Program-made: the position numbers and the translations under genes
The notes under the pieces: model-generated
What the model saw: only the letters and a program-made list of their open reading frames with translations
Databases searched by the model: none
Told to the model about the DNA's origin: nothing
Shown here: positions 10,464 to 22,489 of the stretch, in pieces
Position numbering within the stretch: the stretch's first letter is position 1
Layout: each line of letters starts with the position of its first letter
From: Myotis daubentonii
Taxonomy: Eukaryota > Chordata > Mammalia > Chiroptera > Vespertilionidae
Assembly: GCF_963259705.1 (NCBI RefSeq)
Contig: NC_081847.1
Location: 67,105,754 to 67,169,753, forward strand
DNA: 64,000 bases
Direction: 5' to 3'

Positions 10464-11327
10464 TGCTGGGGTCCAACCCCAGCAGGTCCAGGGGTCCCCA
10501 AAGGTGTGGACGGAGTCGGCGAAGAAGGAATTAAACAGAGACAGAGTTCAGTTGATCAGCAGCCTAGTCAGGATCTCTAGCCAAGTTCTGGTCAGGATCT
10601 CCAGAGAAGTTCTGGTTAGGATCTCCAGCCAGGTTCTGTGTCCATGTTTTCTTGCTAGGTTCTCCAGCCAGGTTCTCCAGGTTCTCCAGCCAGGTTCTGT
10701 AGCCATGTTCCCTCGCTAGGTTCTCCAGCCAGGTTCTGTCCAGGTTCTCCAGCCAGGTTCAGTCACCAGGTTCTAGTCAGGTTCTCTTGCCATGTTCTAT
10801 CCAGGTTCTGTAGCCAGGTTCTGTCTCTAGGTTCTGTGGTCAGTTTCTGTCCAGGATCTTTTGCCATGTTCTCTCGCTAGGTTCTGTCTCTAGGTTCTGT
10901 CTCCAGTTTCTGTCCAGGATCTTTTGCCATGTTCTCTCCAGCAAAGTTCTTCTGTCTCTAGGTTCTGTGTAGGTTCTGTGTCTTGTTGTCTTGTTACATC
11001 TGTATCTATACCAGTTGAATCCAATCCTATCAATCTCTATTCCAAAGGTTAGGGCGTTTCTTATCTCCATTCCAGGGAGTAAAGATTATGTAGCTTAAGC
11101 ATGATTGTTCGTAGTTAAAGTGATTAATTACCTGCCTGGCACTTAGTTAAGGGGTTTTATTCCCTCCCTAACTTCAGGGGAAAATCCCTACCTGGGGAAA
11201 CAACCTTTCTCAGAGAGGTGACCTTGGTTAAAACACATAGTGCCAAGAAGGTGAGCAAACATATTAAGAACAGTATGCCATATATGCCAGGTCCCTTGAA
11301 ACAGCAAGGATGGACCGGCTCCCGGCA
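10464..11327 (-). mobile_element. Solo LTR (family D, ERVK-like) with 6-bp target duplication
   Basis: On the minus strand it starts TGCCGGGAGCCGGTCC and ends GTTGGACCCCAGCA. CTAAAA is present immediately on both sides (10,458-10,463 and 11,328-11,333), a perfect 6-bp duplication expected for class II retroviruses. The 864-bp length exceeds the 717 bp of the sister copy at 50,425. Much of the difference is a run of AGGTTCTCCAGCC-like repeats (about 10,560-10,960). No internal genes remain. Confidence 0.85.
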
Positions 11328-11339
11328 CTAAAATTGAAG

Positions 11340-11910
11340 TTAAAAAATAGATGTATAAGGATAGTCAAGAAAATTTTGAAAGAAAAACAATTTTACCCTA
11401 GCATGAGTTAAAAGATATTTTAAAGCTATAGGACTTAAAGTAGAATGTTACTGAGACAGGTTAAACTGACAGCCCAGTAGGAAAAAAGACAGTGCAGAAA
11501 TGGAAACAGTAAATACGGAAATTTGGTATAGGAGAAAGTTAGAATTTCAAGTGAGAAAACTCCAGATGGAGTAATTTAATAAATGGAAGTGGAACAACTA
11601 GCTCAACACTTGGAAAAATAAAACAATCTAATGAACAAAATAAACTGATGAACACAATGGAACCAGAAGCATGGATACATGGAACAGATTAATAGGTGCC
11701 TGAGGGGTGGGGGGTGACTAGATAAAGAAGATGAAGAATTAACTAAAGGACATTGATGCATACCCTATGGACATGGACAATAGTTTGGTGAAGGCCATGG
11801 CAGAGGAGGGGGACGTGGAAAGAGGTGGGCAAAGGATGAGGAAAAGAAGAACACCTGCAAGTATGTCAACATTAAAACCTTTTAATAAAAGAAATAAATA
11901 TTAAAGGGTC
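11340..11910 (+). repeat. L1/HAL1-like 3' fragments
   Basis: About 11,340-11,620 resembles eroded L1 ORF2. About 11,630-11,910 carries the CTAATGAACAAAATAAACTG block and a purine-rich 3'UTR ending in an AATAAA-rich tail. Assignment of the first part is weak. Confidence 0.4.
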
Positions 11911-11975
11911 TTTTTTAAGAAGAAGAAGAAGAAGCAAAAAAAAAAGATTAAAAACATGAATAACAAAATAATAAA

Positions 11976-12542
11976 GTGCCAATAAATACATATAATAACA
12001 ACAATTTGGAAGATGAGGAAGCAAAACACCCAATCAGAAAAGAAAAAAGAAAAAGAATCCAAAAATATGAAGATAGTGAAAGGAGCCTTTGGGTCAAGTT
12101 CAAGTATAATAACATCTGCATTATGGGGATGCCAGGAGGAGAAGAGAGAGAGCAAGATATTGAAAACATATCTGAAGAAATAATGACAGAAAACTTCCCC
12201 TACCTGGTGAAAGAAATAGACTTACAAGTCCAGAAAGCACAGAGAGTCTTAAATAAGAGGAACCCAAAGAGGCCCATACCAAGACACATCATAATTTAAA
12301 TGCCAAAGGTTAAAGACAAAGAGCTAATCTTAAAAGCAGCAAGAGAATAGCAGTTAGTTACCTACAAGAGAGCAAGAAATATTCAAAGTGGTGAATAGTA
12401 AGGACCTACAACCAAGATTACTGTACTCAGCAAAGCTATCATTTAGAATTGAAGGTTAGATAAAAAGCTTAATAGACAAGAAAAAGCTAAAGGAGTTCAT
12501 CACCACCAAACCAGTGTTATAAAATGTTGAAGGACATTCTTT

Positions 12543-12545
<3 letters not shown>
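11976..12545 (+). pseudogene. Decayed HAL1 ORF1
   Basis: The frame at 11,976-12,299 encodes the end of the coiled coil and the start of the RRM (MPGGEEREQDIENISEE is recognisable against the intact copy), then meets a stop. Further remnants follow in other frames to about 12,545. A deletion near 12,365 has removed the segment corresponding to residues ~213-238 of the intact copy. Not functional. Confidence 0.7.
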
Positions 12546-12573
<28 letters not shown>

Positions 12574-12811
12574 AGAAGAAGAAGAAGAAGAAGAAGAAGA
12601 AGAAGAAGAAGAAGAAGAAGAAGAAGGAGAAGGAGAAGGAGAAGGAGAAGGAGAAGGAGAAGGAGAAGGAGAAGGAGAAGGAGAAGGAGAAGGAGAAGGA
12701 GAAGGAGAAGGAGAAGGAGAAGGAGAAGGAGAAGGAGAAGGAGAAGGAGAAGGAGAAGGAGAAGGAGAAGGAGGAGAAGGAGAAGAAGGAGGAGAAGAAG
12801 AAGAAGAAGAA
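12546..12811 (+). repeat. GAA / GGAGAA microsatellite
   Basis: An array of GAA units, then a long run of the hexamer GGAGAA, then mixed GAA/GGA. It occupies exactly the place where the intact HAL1 copy has the short purine tract AAGAAGAGTAAGAAGAAAAAGG, so it expanded from within the element. The long Ser/Pro minus-strand frame (12,541-13,083) is a by-product of this repeat. Confidence 0.9.
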
Positions 12812-12975
12812 AATGGCAATAAGTACATATCTATCAACAATTGAATATAAAAATCAAAATAAATGAACGTGAAACCTAATGAGCAAAATAAACTGATGAA
12901 TAAAATAGAACTAGAGGCATGAATACATGGAACAGACTGGCAAATCTCAGAGGAAAAGGGGGGGCCGCGAGGGAA

Positions 12976-13840
12976 GCCCTGGGCCCAGGTGCCAGAGGGA
13001 AGCCAGTGCCGGCAGCCGGGGAATGGAAGGCCTACTTTTGTGCTTTGGGCCTCTAGTGTTATAATAACTGTGTACAGTGTCAAATGGGTACTAGATTTAT
13101 TGGGGTGATCACTTAATAAGTTATATAATGTGGAATCACTGGGTTGTACACCTGATATAATATTGTATGGGAACTATAATTAAAAAATAAAATTATTTTT
13201 AAAAAATGACAATTGGGTTATGAAAACAACAACAGATTCTCCAGAGCTGCATTCTAGACAGCTTCTTCTGAGGCCTCCCACTGCCTCTCACCCCTTCAAT
13301 CAACCAAAGGGGTCGTCACAAACCCCAGGTATCTCTTCCCATTTCATACTCTGTTACAGGGAAGGAGTCCCTTTCTGTGCGCCCCAGTACAGGCTGCTGG
13401 TGTTTCCGCCACCTCCACTTTGGCTTCTGCTCCTTCCTACCTGCCCAGGCTGGGTCCCACCTTCTTCTCCATCCTCTAACATCTGAATTTTCCAAGAGTG
13501 TCTTGGTTTGTGCCTTTATACAGACTGAAAGCTTCTGTCTTACCTTGTTCTTAATTATCCTGCGGTCCCCTTCGGCCCATCCAGTGTTTCCCAGGTGTCT
13601 CTGGGTCTATTTTTTACCATCAGTTTATTTTGTTCATTAGATTCCACAAATGAGTGAGATCATGTGATATTTATCTTTCTCTGCCTGGCTTATTTCGCTT
13701 AGCATCATACTCTCCAGGTCCATTCATGCTGTTGCAAATAGTAAGAGTTCTTTCTTTTTTACAGATTAAACGGATAGATTTTATCATTTTTAAAAATCTG
13801 ACTTCCAGGTTCTCTTTAGAAATGTGTCCTCGGCCCCTCC
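12976..13840. repeat. L1 3' fragments and unassigned sequence
   Basis: About 13,060-13,200 looks like an L1 3' end (GTTGTACACCTGATATAAT then an A-rich tail). About 13,600-13,780 is an L1 ORF2 3' piece on the minus strand (the GTCCATTCATGCTGTTGCAAAT block). The stretch between, 13,210-13,590, shows no recognised feature. Confidence 0.45.
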
Positions 13841-14262
13841 TGGCGGATCTTCAGTGGCCCTGGCACGCGGGTAACCCTGCAGCAGAGCGGCCTGGGGAGC
13901 TGGAGAGTCGGGGTGGGGGGTGGGGAGCCCTCCAGGGGCGCAGAGCGGCTCCCGGGCTTGGGGGGCGTGGTCCCGCCGCTGGGGCACGGAGGCCCGCAGC
14001 TGTCACCTCAGAGGCCCTGCCTGCGCCCTCCCTCCTCCTCTGCCCTGGGCAGGGCGCCTACCTGGTCCCGTGCCCATCCTGAGCGGCCTATTTATTCCGC
14101 GGCCACACAGGCCCATATTAGGCGGTGCCGGTCCGTCAGGCCCGTCGCCAGCCGCCAGCGCCCTCGGCCCGCGCCCTCCAGACTCCGGCGCGTCCTGACA
14201 GCCACCGGGCGGCCTCTGCGGAGGGAGCCAGGGGGCCATACCCCAAGCAGGGGCAGCACCCC
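13840..14262 (+). promoter_or_regulatory. KBTBD12: Candidate KBTBD12 promoter and non-coding first exon
   Basis: This is the only strongly GC- and CpG-rich block upstream of the KBTBD12 start that is not in a recognised repeat. It contains a MEF2-like CTATTTATT (14,088-14,096), a CArG box (14,113-14,122) and GC boxes, and ends in a good splice donor, CACCCC/GTAAGT at 14,263. The next acceptor on the same strand that fits is at 18,366, in front of the coding start. It is about 4.2 kb upstream of the ATG. The transcription start is not visible, and splicing to 18,366 is inferred. Confidence 0.5.
14113..14122 (+). promoter_or_regulatory. CArG box (SRF-site consensus)
   Basis: CCATATTAGG fits CC(A/T)6GG exactly. 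Serum response factor binds such boxes in muscle and immediate-early promoters. It lies about 140 bp upstream of the proposed splice donor, inside the GC-rich block. Binding is not shown by sequence alone. Confidence 0.55.
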
Positions 14263-14640
14263 GTAAGTAGGAGAGCGCGGGACACGGGGCGCCTAGAGCC
14301 CTGTCTTGGTGGAGCGCTTCCCTTGCGTTGCCCTGGGCCAGCTCTGGCCAGCAGGGCCCAGCTCAGCAGGGGCCTCCTCCCCGAGACCACCTCCACCCAG
14401 CCGGGCTCTCTTCCCCTTCCTGTCACATTATGCATCATGGTCTGTGACTTTAACTCTGGACTTTAACTGCTTGATCGTTTGCCTCCCTTACTAGACTGTA
14501 AGCTCCAGAAAAGGAGAAGCAAGCCTCATTCTGTTCCAGGTTGTCTTGCTAGAACTCTTGGCACTTGAAAAATTTTCAGTAAACATCGAAGTATCCCCAG
14601 GCAACTCTTAACTTTAAAGCCAGGAATATAATTGCCGTGC

Positions 14641-14662
14641 ATCCCCCCCGCCCCCCCCCCCC
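14641..14662 (+). repeat. Poly-C run
   Basis: Two C-runs (7 and about 13 bases) separated by a single G. Prone to sequencing error in length. Confidence 0.8.
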
Positions 14663-15002
14663 GGATTCTTTAGACGAACTAATGAGCTATAAAGCATCTT
14701 TAAGCTCTTTAAAAAGTATAAAGCATGGTGAGAATGCAAAACGCTGTGAACTCCTCAAGAAGAAAGAAGCGTGTCTTATCTCCTGGCCTTTATTAAACGC
14801 CCAGTGTGGGGATGACTGTTCCTATTAAATGAATCAGGCATTTGTCCATACCAGCAGGAGACTCAGAGTGCATTTAGGGTAGTGCTCGTGATTAGATGTG
14901 CACCTGAGAGGTGGCAACTGGCTACTCAAGTCCTGCACATTGTAGTTGCCATATTGTCCATTATTTTCTCTTTGTTAAAAAAATATATTTTGTTGTTGTT
15001 GT

Positions 15003-15343
15003 TTTAAATATATTTTTATTGATTTCAGAGAGGAAGAGAGAGATAGAAGCATCAATGATGAGAGAGAATCATTGATTGGCTGCCTCCTGCATGCTCCCTG
15101 TTGGGGACTGAGCCTGCAACCCAGACATGTGCCCTAACCAGAATCGAACCCGGGACCCTTCAGTCTGCAGGCCAATGCTCTATCTACTGAGCCAAACCAG
15201 CTAGGGCTAAAAATATTTTTATTGATTTTCAGAAAGGAAGGGGGAGGGAGAGAGTAAGAGAAGCATCGTTGTGAGAGTGGAACATAGACCTAGCATCCCC
15301 CCTATCAGGGATAGAGCACAACCCAGTCATGTGCCCTGCCTGG
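15003..15343 (-). mobile_element. Two tandem Ves SINEs
   Basis: The first copy (15,003-15,208) is complete and ends in the minus-strand head CCAGCTAGGGCT. The second (15,209-15,343) begins immediately with the tail AAAAATATTTTTATTG and is truncated before its head. The second probably shares an insertion hot spot with the first. Confidence 0.75.
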
Positions 15344-16162
15344 AGCCAGATAGAATTGGGTTCAGGACTCAGTTCTTGCACCTGTGTAATGTGGCCATTT
15401 AATGAAAAGAGGTAAACACAGAAGAGTGTCTTAGTGTTGTTGCCTTCTATTAAAGAGAAATGATGATAAGCAGAGGTTTCTATGGTTCTTTTACTTGACA
15501 GTGTAATAATAGAAAGTATAATAATATAACAGAAGTGGAAATTTACAAAATTATAGTTGCAAGTACCTTACTCAACCTTTTCTTGATATTTTTACATTTA
15601 CCACATATACTCATAAGGACTCTTGAATGCCAATCAGTTCAAACTAGCTTAAACAATAAAGGGAATGGCTCATCCCTCAAAACTGAAAAATACAGATATA
15701 AGGCATGTTTCAAACTCCATTGCTCTGGATTCACTGCTTCTTCCCCATATTGCCCTGGTACTGGCTTATGACAATATGGCTGTAGCAGTTCCAGACCTCT
15801 CATCTATATAGCACATGGACACCCCCAGCTGTTGAACCAGAGACCTGAACTACACTCTGATTAGGCCAATCTCAGATCTTACACCCATCCCTGAACCAGT
15901 CACAGTGGTGAGGGAGATGGGAGTCAATCCCACCCCAATTTCATCAAATGCAGGCAAGTTGGATGCTGGAGGAAACCCAACATTGTCCACTATAAAGTCG
16001 TTTATAAGATATTATGTATAATGTGTTTATAAGAAAACAAGCAGGAAATGTGCTAGTTATTGTTCTATTCTTAACCTCTCTTTGAAACTAATACCATCTG
16101 TGTTTTTTATTAAAATAGCCCTATTTCAAAATGTTTGACAAGAATGGTTTGGTTCCTGCCTT
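15344..16162. other. KBTBD12 intron 1 (inferred), unassigned part
   Basis: No repeat or exon recognised. The 78-codon frame at 15,535-15,771 has no known domain. Confidence 0.35.
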
Positions 16163-16177
16163 AAAGATATGAAATCC

Positions 16178-16421
16178 ACCCAGCTGGTGTGGCTCAGTGA
16201 TTGAGCACTGACCTATGAACCAGCTCACCTATTGCAATTATAGTTCAATTCCCGGTCAGGGCACATGCCTGGGTTTTGGGCTCCATCCCCGGTTGGGGGC
16301 GGGGGCAGGGGGAGAGTGTGCAGGAGACAGCCAATCAATGATTCTCTCTCATCATTGATGTTTCTATCTCTCTATCCCTCTCCCTTCCTCCCTCTGAAGT
16401 CAATAAAAACATTTTTTTAAA
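16178..16421 (+). mobile_element. Ves SINE with 15-bp target duplication
   Basis: Flanked on both sides by AAAGATATGAAATCC (16,163-16,177 and 16,422-16,436), the signature of L1-mediated insertion. The perfect duplication suggests a relatively young copy. Confidence 0.9.
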
Positions 16422-16436
16422 AAAGATATGAAATCC

Positions 16437-17812
16437 TAAGGGTTTAGTCATATCATTTGGGTCCTCAGCAACTCGCTTCTGTCCTAGCGACATCAAGATC
16501 AACGTTTTAGGAACTGTGAGTCTGAATTGCCTGCAGCATATTAGATCTAGTGATCGTATCTGGAAGCTGCACTTGGCCTTCCAGCATTGTTAATGTTGAT
16601 ATCCTCTGAGGGAGTCTTGTACATCAATGCCATACTAAAAATGCTTGAATATGTATTTTCTTATAAGAAAGCTTTTATGCTTTTTCAACTTAAAGTAACA
16701 ACTATTATCTGTAAAGTTGATTGATGTTCTTATGTATAATGTAGCCTACATAATATGATTTAGGCTAGTCATAAGGTGTTATAGAAGAGTTCAGAAATAT
16801 AATGACTCTTTTAACCTGCAAATCCTTGCAAATAAAGTCTTAAGCTCCTAATGAAATAAAACTGAGCTATTAATGCCAGAAAATCTGGCAAGAAGGGTTT
16901 TATTCCTATTTCAAGTATACAGATTCTGGCTAGTTGTTATAATTCCTTTTTATAGATCTTATAGTTGCCATTATATAATTAAACATTCCTATCATGCTTA
17001 ACACTTGTTTCCTGAAAAGAACTTTAATTTCGCACTGAAAATAATGCCATGCCTTATTGAGACACATGAGATTTCTAACTCTTTCCAGGATCACAGAGAT
17101 TTAGAAAATGTATAAAATGCACAGCTGCAAATGTTGTGTTCCCGTTGTTGAAATTATCACCTCCCCTTCTTAACCTCTTAGTACTGACTTTTCTGCCATT
17201 AATGTTTATTCTTATTGCATGCAACTTATAGCCAAGTACCAACTAGAAAGGACGACAGATATTTAAGATCCTCTCCTCACGTTAAGGTTACTGACTCAAG
17301 GAATCTCCTTCATAAATCAAATCTGCGCAGTCACTTCCTTGAAACAGCTGTTTCCATTTCCCTGGGGAAGATGAAGATGAGACATCTAGCTTCGCGAGAC
17401 TTTTCATTAGACGAGTGCCCTTTAAGTTGAGAAATGATGCCGTCTCTGCTACTGTGAAATAGGGAACAAAGAAAAGCTGAGTAAGGAGGGAGGAGAGAGA
17501 AACCTCATGACTTTTTGCCTTTTCTAAGTTTAGGGTGATTTAGATGTAAGTTTCGAGTGTTGTGAAGTCTCAAATCAGCAGATCTTGGGTTGTGCTTTCC
17601 AAGGCATCTGTATTGAATGGTTTGCCCCACAGCAACGTTTTGAGCAGAACTTTAGGGGACCTTTTTTTTTCCCTTTCAGCCGTACTCCATGGCCCCTGTT
17701 GTGACTTTGTGAAGTGGCCATGTTAACATTTGGGTGCATTTTGGGGAGATGCACATAACATTTTAGGTGATGCTGCATCTCGTCAGAGAAATGTGACCTC
17801 CTGCCTCTGTAC
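16437..17812. other. KBTBD12 intron 1 (inferred), unassigned part
   Basis: AT-rich sequence with no recognised repeat, exon or RNA gene. Confidence 0.35.
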
Positions 17813-18024
17813 CAGCGGTTCTCAACCTGTGGGTTGTGACCCCTTTGGCGGTTGAACGACCCTTTCACAGGGGTCGCCTAAGACCATCCTGCATATCAGA
17901 TATTTCCATGACGATTCATAACAGTCGCCACATTAAAGTTATGAAGTAGCAATGAAAATAATTTTATGGTTGGGTCACAGCATGAGGAACTGTATTTAAA
18001 GGGCCAGAAGGTTGAGAACCACTG
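17813..18024. mobile_element. Non-autonomous hAT element with perfect target duplication
   Basis: Ends CAGCGGTTCTCAACC and GGTTGAGAACCACTG; CTCTGTAC lies on both sides (17,805-17,812 and 18,025-18,032). Length 212 bp, same family as 7,588-7,810 but inverted relative to it. It lies about 340 bp upstream of the first coding exon of KBTBD12. Confidence 0.9.
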
Positions 18025-18365
18025 CTCTGTACCCCCTGCCTGCAGGGAGGGCAGCTATATTTGATAACTGGAAATGGAACTGCAAAATGTGCCCATCTTA
18101 TCGCTTCTGTCTTCATCCACCATGGCAGGGAGGACTTGCCAGCCCCCCTAGAAAAGTCTCTGCTGCTGGTTAGGAAAATACAAATTTACTGTTTATACAA
18201 TTGACATTATTTTTAGGTATGAAAAAGTAGATATCTTAAAGTTAAACTATTCTGTTTGGAATGAATAATATTTATTTATAAATGCTTCTTCAAACTAATG
18301 CTGCATTTTTAATATTATAGAGACTTTTTTCTTAGAGGAAAACTGCTTCTTTTTCTTTCCCTCAG

Positions 18366-18477
18366 GAATGTTATAAGACATCTCCGTTGCTTTGTGAGTA
18401 ATCAGACATGCAAATAGCCCCTCAAGAATCAAGCTAAATTTAAAGACGACTTACTTAGAAACACGGGAGAGTGTATC
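18366..18477 (+). other. KBTBD12: KBTBD12 5'UTR part of the first coding exon
   Basis: A pyrimidine-rich tract ending TTTCTTTCCCTCAG (acceptor at 18,364-18,365) precedes this 112-nt leader, which has no in-frame ATG running into the CDS. The start context GTATCATGG has G at +4 but lacks a strong -3 purine match. Confidence 0.65.
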
Positions 18478-21400
18478 ATGGAGTTCAGACTTGAGGGGAA
18501 AGAAAAATGCCAACATAGCTTGAATTTACTGAACAAAATTAAGCACATGAAAGAATTAACAGAAATGGTCGATGTAGTACTCATAGCAGAAGGAGAGAGA
18601 TTTCCTTGCCACAGATTGGTCCTGGCTGCCTTTAGTCCTTATTTCAAAGCCATGTTCACCTGTGGACTAGTTGAATGTACTCAGAGAGAAGTGGTACTCC
18701 ATGACATCACAGCAGAAAGCGTGTCAGTTATATTAAATTATATGTACAGTGCAGCATTGGAGATCAATAATTCCAATGTACAAACTGTGGCTATGGCTGC
18801 CTACTTTATGCAGATGGAAGAAGTCTTTAGTGTGTGTCAAAAACATATGATGGACAACATGGATGCCTTCAACTGTGTAGGTATCTATTATTTTGCAAAG
18901 CAGATTGGAGCTGAAGATTTATCTGATCAATCGAAGAAATATTTATATCAGCACTTTGCGGAGGTGAGCTTACATGAAGAGATACTCGAACTTGAAGTGC
19001 ACCAATTTCTGACGCTTATTAAATCAGATGACCTTAACATTTCCAGAGAGGAGAGCATTCTGGACTTAGTTCTGAGGTGGGTAAATCATAACCAAGAATT
19101 GCGCAAAGAGCATCTTGTTGAGCTTTTGAAGCAAGTCAGATTGGAGCTTATAAATCCTTCTTTCTTAAGACAAGCCCTAAAGAGGAACACAATGCTTCTC
19201 TGTGATGCCAACTGCATTGACATCATTCAAAACACATTCAAAGCCTTCAAGACACCCCAACAACACCCTCTAAACCTTCGCTACGGCATGGAGACGACTA
19301 GTCTTTTGCTTTGCATTGGCAATAATTCTTCAGGAATCAAGTCAAGACGTAGGAACTATGGGGATGCCAGTTTTTGTTATGACCCTGCATCACGGAAGAC
19401 CTACTTTATCTCCTCTCCCAAGTATGGGGAGGGTTTAGGAACTGTGTGCACTGGTGTTGTCATGGAAAACAATGCTGTAATTGTGGCTGGAGAAGCAAGC
19501 GCCTCTAAACTCTCTAGACAAAAGAACAAGAATGTTGAAATCTATAGGTTGGTATCTAGCACTATATTTATGTTTGTTTTCATTATCTTGCTTTGACATT
19601 AGCAACAGTGGTAGAAAATACTACTGAATGAATGATCACATCTTAAATTACAGGTAGTCAAAAATTATCCTGTAATGATACATTTTACATATATGTAAAA
19701 CTCATAATTAAATCACCCATCCTTAAAAAAAACTTTTTCTCTCCATTTGTTAAAAACATATAGTTGAATTTGCATAAGTTAAATGCATGTTGTGATTCCA
19801 TTGTATATTTTCATTCTTTCCTTATTTATCAATATACTTTGTTTTTGAAGAGCTTGATATAACTTTTAACCAGAAGAAAAATTAATTTCTACTGACTCCT
19901 TTGAACTGATTTATTTTAGTTCCTGCTTCAGAGCACTAATTTTTTCCTCAAACAAAAATTACTAGTTATATGTCACTTTCCATCCTGTATCCTTAATTTG
20001 TGGATCTTCCCTAAACCTCCGACAGTATAAAATGTTTGGAGCCTAAGTAAGAGTGCTTCCACCCTAGAACTGTACGAGGAACAAGAGTGTCTGCTAAGAA
20101 GTAGCACCCCTAGGTGTTGTAGGTGAGGACACGTACATTTGTTTACTATTCATTCGGCAAGTATTCAGTTCTTACATCTAACTGGGTAAGTAATAAATAT
20201 GCACATAGAATACATACTAGACAGTAAAGCTCTCCTTCAACATCTTTCTCCTCTCAGTACTCTCTTACCAGGGTTTGTTAAGACTTTTCCATCAGAAAGT
20301 AACGCTTCTGGACAGTGAGGTTTCGACAAAGAAAGAATGAAGAGGTCTGCTACCTTTCTGTCGCCTCTTAGCACTCAATGTTTCCAGCTATAGACCTGTC
20401 CCTTTTTCACATTCATCCTTTGGAGATGTGTTTCATTCCTCCCCAGTAGAGAGGGGAGGGAATGCAGAGCCCTGGACAAGTGACCTGGACCTGTGCCCCT
20501 TGTGGCAGAGCAGAGGGGGCCCGGATATCAATCCCTACAGGGAGAGGACGCTCTGGCTTCCCCAGCATGAGTCTCATAGATCCAGGCCACTTGTATTATT
20601 TGGTCTTGGTAAGATGCACTTCTTTCCACTTGAGAGCCTCTTGCTAAAAGTGCCTCAGGTCCTTTAAATGGCTCCTTTTCTTCCTGATCAAGATAGTCCA
20701 CAAAACCGCCCTCGGAATTTTTTTTAAATGTATTGTTGACAGTATTACAGATGCCCCCTTTGCCCAGCCCCAGCTCCACCCCAGGCCTTCCCCACACTAT
20801 TATCTGTGTCCATGGGTTATGCATATATACATATGTTCTTTTAATAAATGTCCAAGCCTATCAAAATGTGTTTCTGTTTTGATCCTCAAACATCTTACCT
20901 CTTAACTTTTTTGAAAGCCTGCTTCCTTTCTTACAGCATATGTCTATCTTATCTATCTGTCTTGAACTCAACCAGGTTCCCATCACCAACCAGTTCCTCC
21001 ACATTGGTCAGAATTGGAGTAAAAATATCAGTTACCCTCTTCATTTCCTTCAATAATGAAATTGTCAGAAGCACTGCTTTGGGCTTAAATGATACTTTCG
21101 GCAGTTGTCTGGATAGTTAAAATCTCACAGCACTACTGAAGGTCACTGTAGTGCCAATTTTGTGAAATGTATGAGAAATCAATTGTGGGATATTCCTGCT
21201 ATATTATCTGTTTCTCATCCCTTTTATTTTTGTCCAGATACGCTTCAATTTGTTTGTACTCCATTGTTCATAGATTTTCATGCAGATATATTTCTTTTTG
21301 ACTAAAAAAGGAAGCAGATTCATACTCTAGTCAGTCATTTCTTTTCAAAAACGTATACCTTTCCATCTCCTTTACTTATTTCCCATACTTCGATATACAG

Positions 21401-22444
21401 CTGAGGTTGTGTATTGTTTTTAGACTGTCAACCTCTGAGAACATGGAATGTTTTGTCACTATTATTTTCTTTATGTCTTACCCATTTTTCTTAATAAATT
21501 TCAGTGTTTTTTTAATTTTTATGATTTTATTTGAGCCCAAACTGATAATTGCTGGGAGGCAAGATCTCAATGCTCCCAAATTTTACAGTTTTATCTGGGC
21601 ATTTTCTCTCTCCATTTTCAGTTCAAAATGTTAAAAATCAGATTAGCAAGTTGCCCAGCAAACGTGTACATCCCAACCTTCACGGATGTATTTCATTCTT
21701 GCCCTGTTTTCTTGGATCATGTCTCAGTAAACCAAAATGCATGTTTTAGTCCTTCGTGTATATTCATTCATGGGCTTTACTTCAGTAGCCCTCCTTTTTC
21801 TTATAAAATCCAGTACAATTTAAAATAGTCAGGGGGAGGGGGTGTAAGGGAAGGGGAAAAGGAGATATCTGTAATACTATCAACAATAAAATGTATATTA
21901 AAACTAATAAAATAAAATAGTGATTCACCTGTGATGCTAGGGGCTCTGGTTTCCTACCTAGAATTTCATAAAAGACAGCTATTGTGAGGTTTGATAAATG
22001 TCGGTGCTCAGTTTGGACAAGCCAGCCATACCCTCTAAGAAAGGAGCATAAGCTTGCAACTTATCTGTCAAGCTTAAAGTGAAAAGTCATCTCTGGGGAA
22101 GAATGAAAGAGTTGACCTAAAACAATTGAGAAAAACTCCTATAAATATGATCAAATGTCAATATTTGACGCAAAATCAGTAGTCTATACGTTAAAATTGT
22201 ACTCCATATAGAACACACACATATAACTTTTTCTTTGTTTCCAAACAGAATAACTTTTTCCCCTATTTTCTATATTTTACTTTTTTTGTTGTTTTGCTTT
22301 GTTTTAGCTTTGAATACATTCTGGATTTTCTAGGACAGATCGAATATCACGTATGTTATCCCACTGTCCCCATAAGTACTTTTGTCCTTCTTAGACTGTC
22401 CCAAATCAAGATGGACTACCACTATCAAGAGGCATGATAAAATG

Positions 22445-22489
<45 letters not shown>

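Larger units (their letters stand above)
11940..12975 (+). mobile_element. Second HAL1 copy, 5' truncated and decayed
   Basis: It aligns with the copy at 111-2,080 from the middle of ORF1 to the 3'UTR. ORF1 passes directly into the HAL1 3'UTR block (ATCTATCAACAA...TAAACTGATGAA) with no ORF2 between, apart from a large simple-repeat expansion at the join. Confidence 0.65.

Noticed and set aside
12541..13083. 180-codon minus frame rich in Ser and Pro
   Set aside because: It is the translation of the GAA/GGAGAA microsatellite and has no other protein-like content.
13913..14466. Several 90-117 codon frames on both strands
   Set aside because: High GC removes stop codons by chance; they lie in the candidate promoter/non-coding exon and lack domains.
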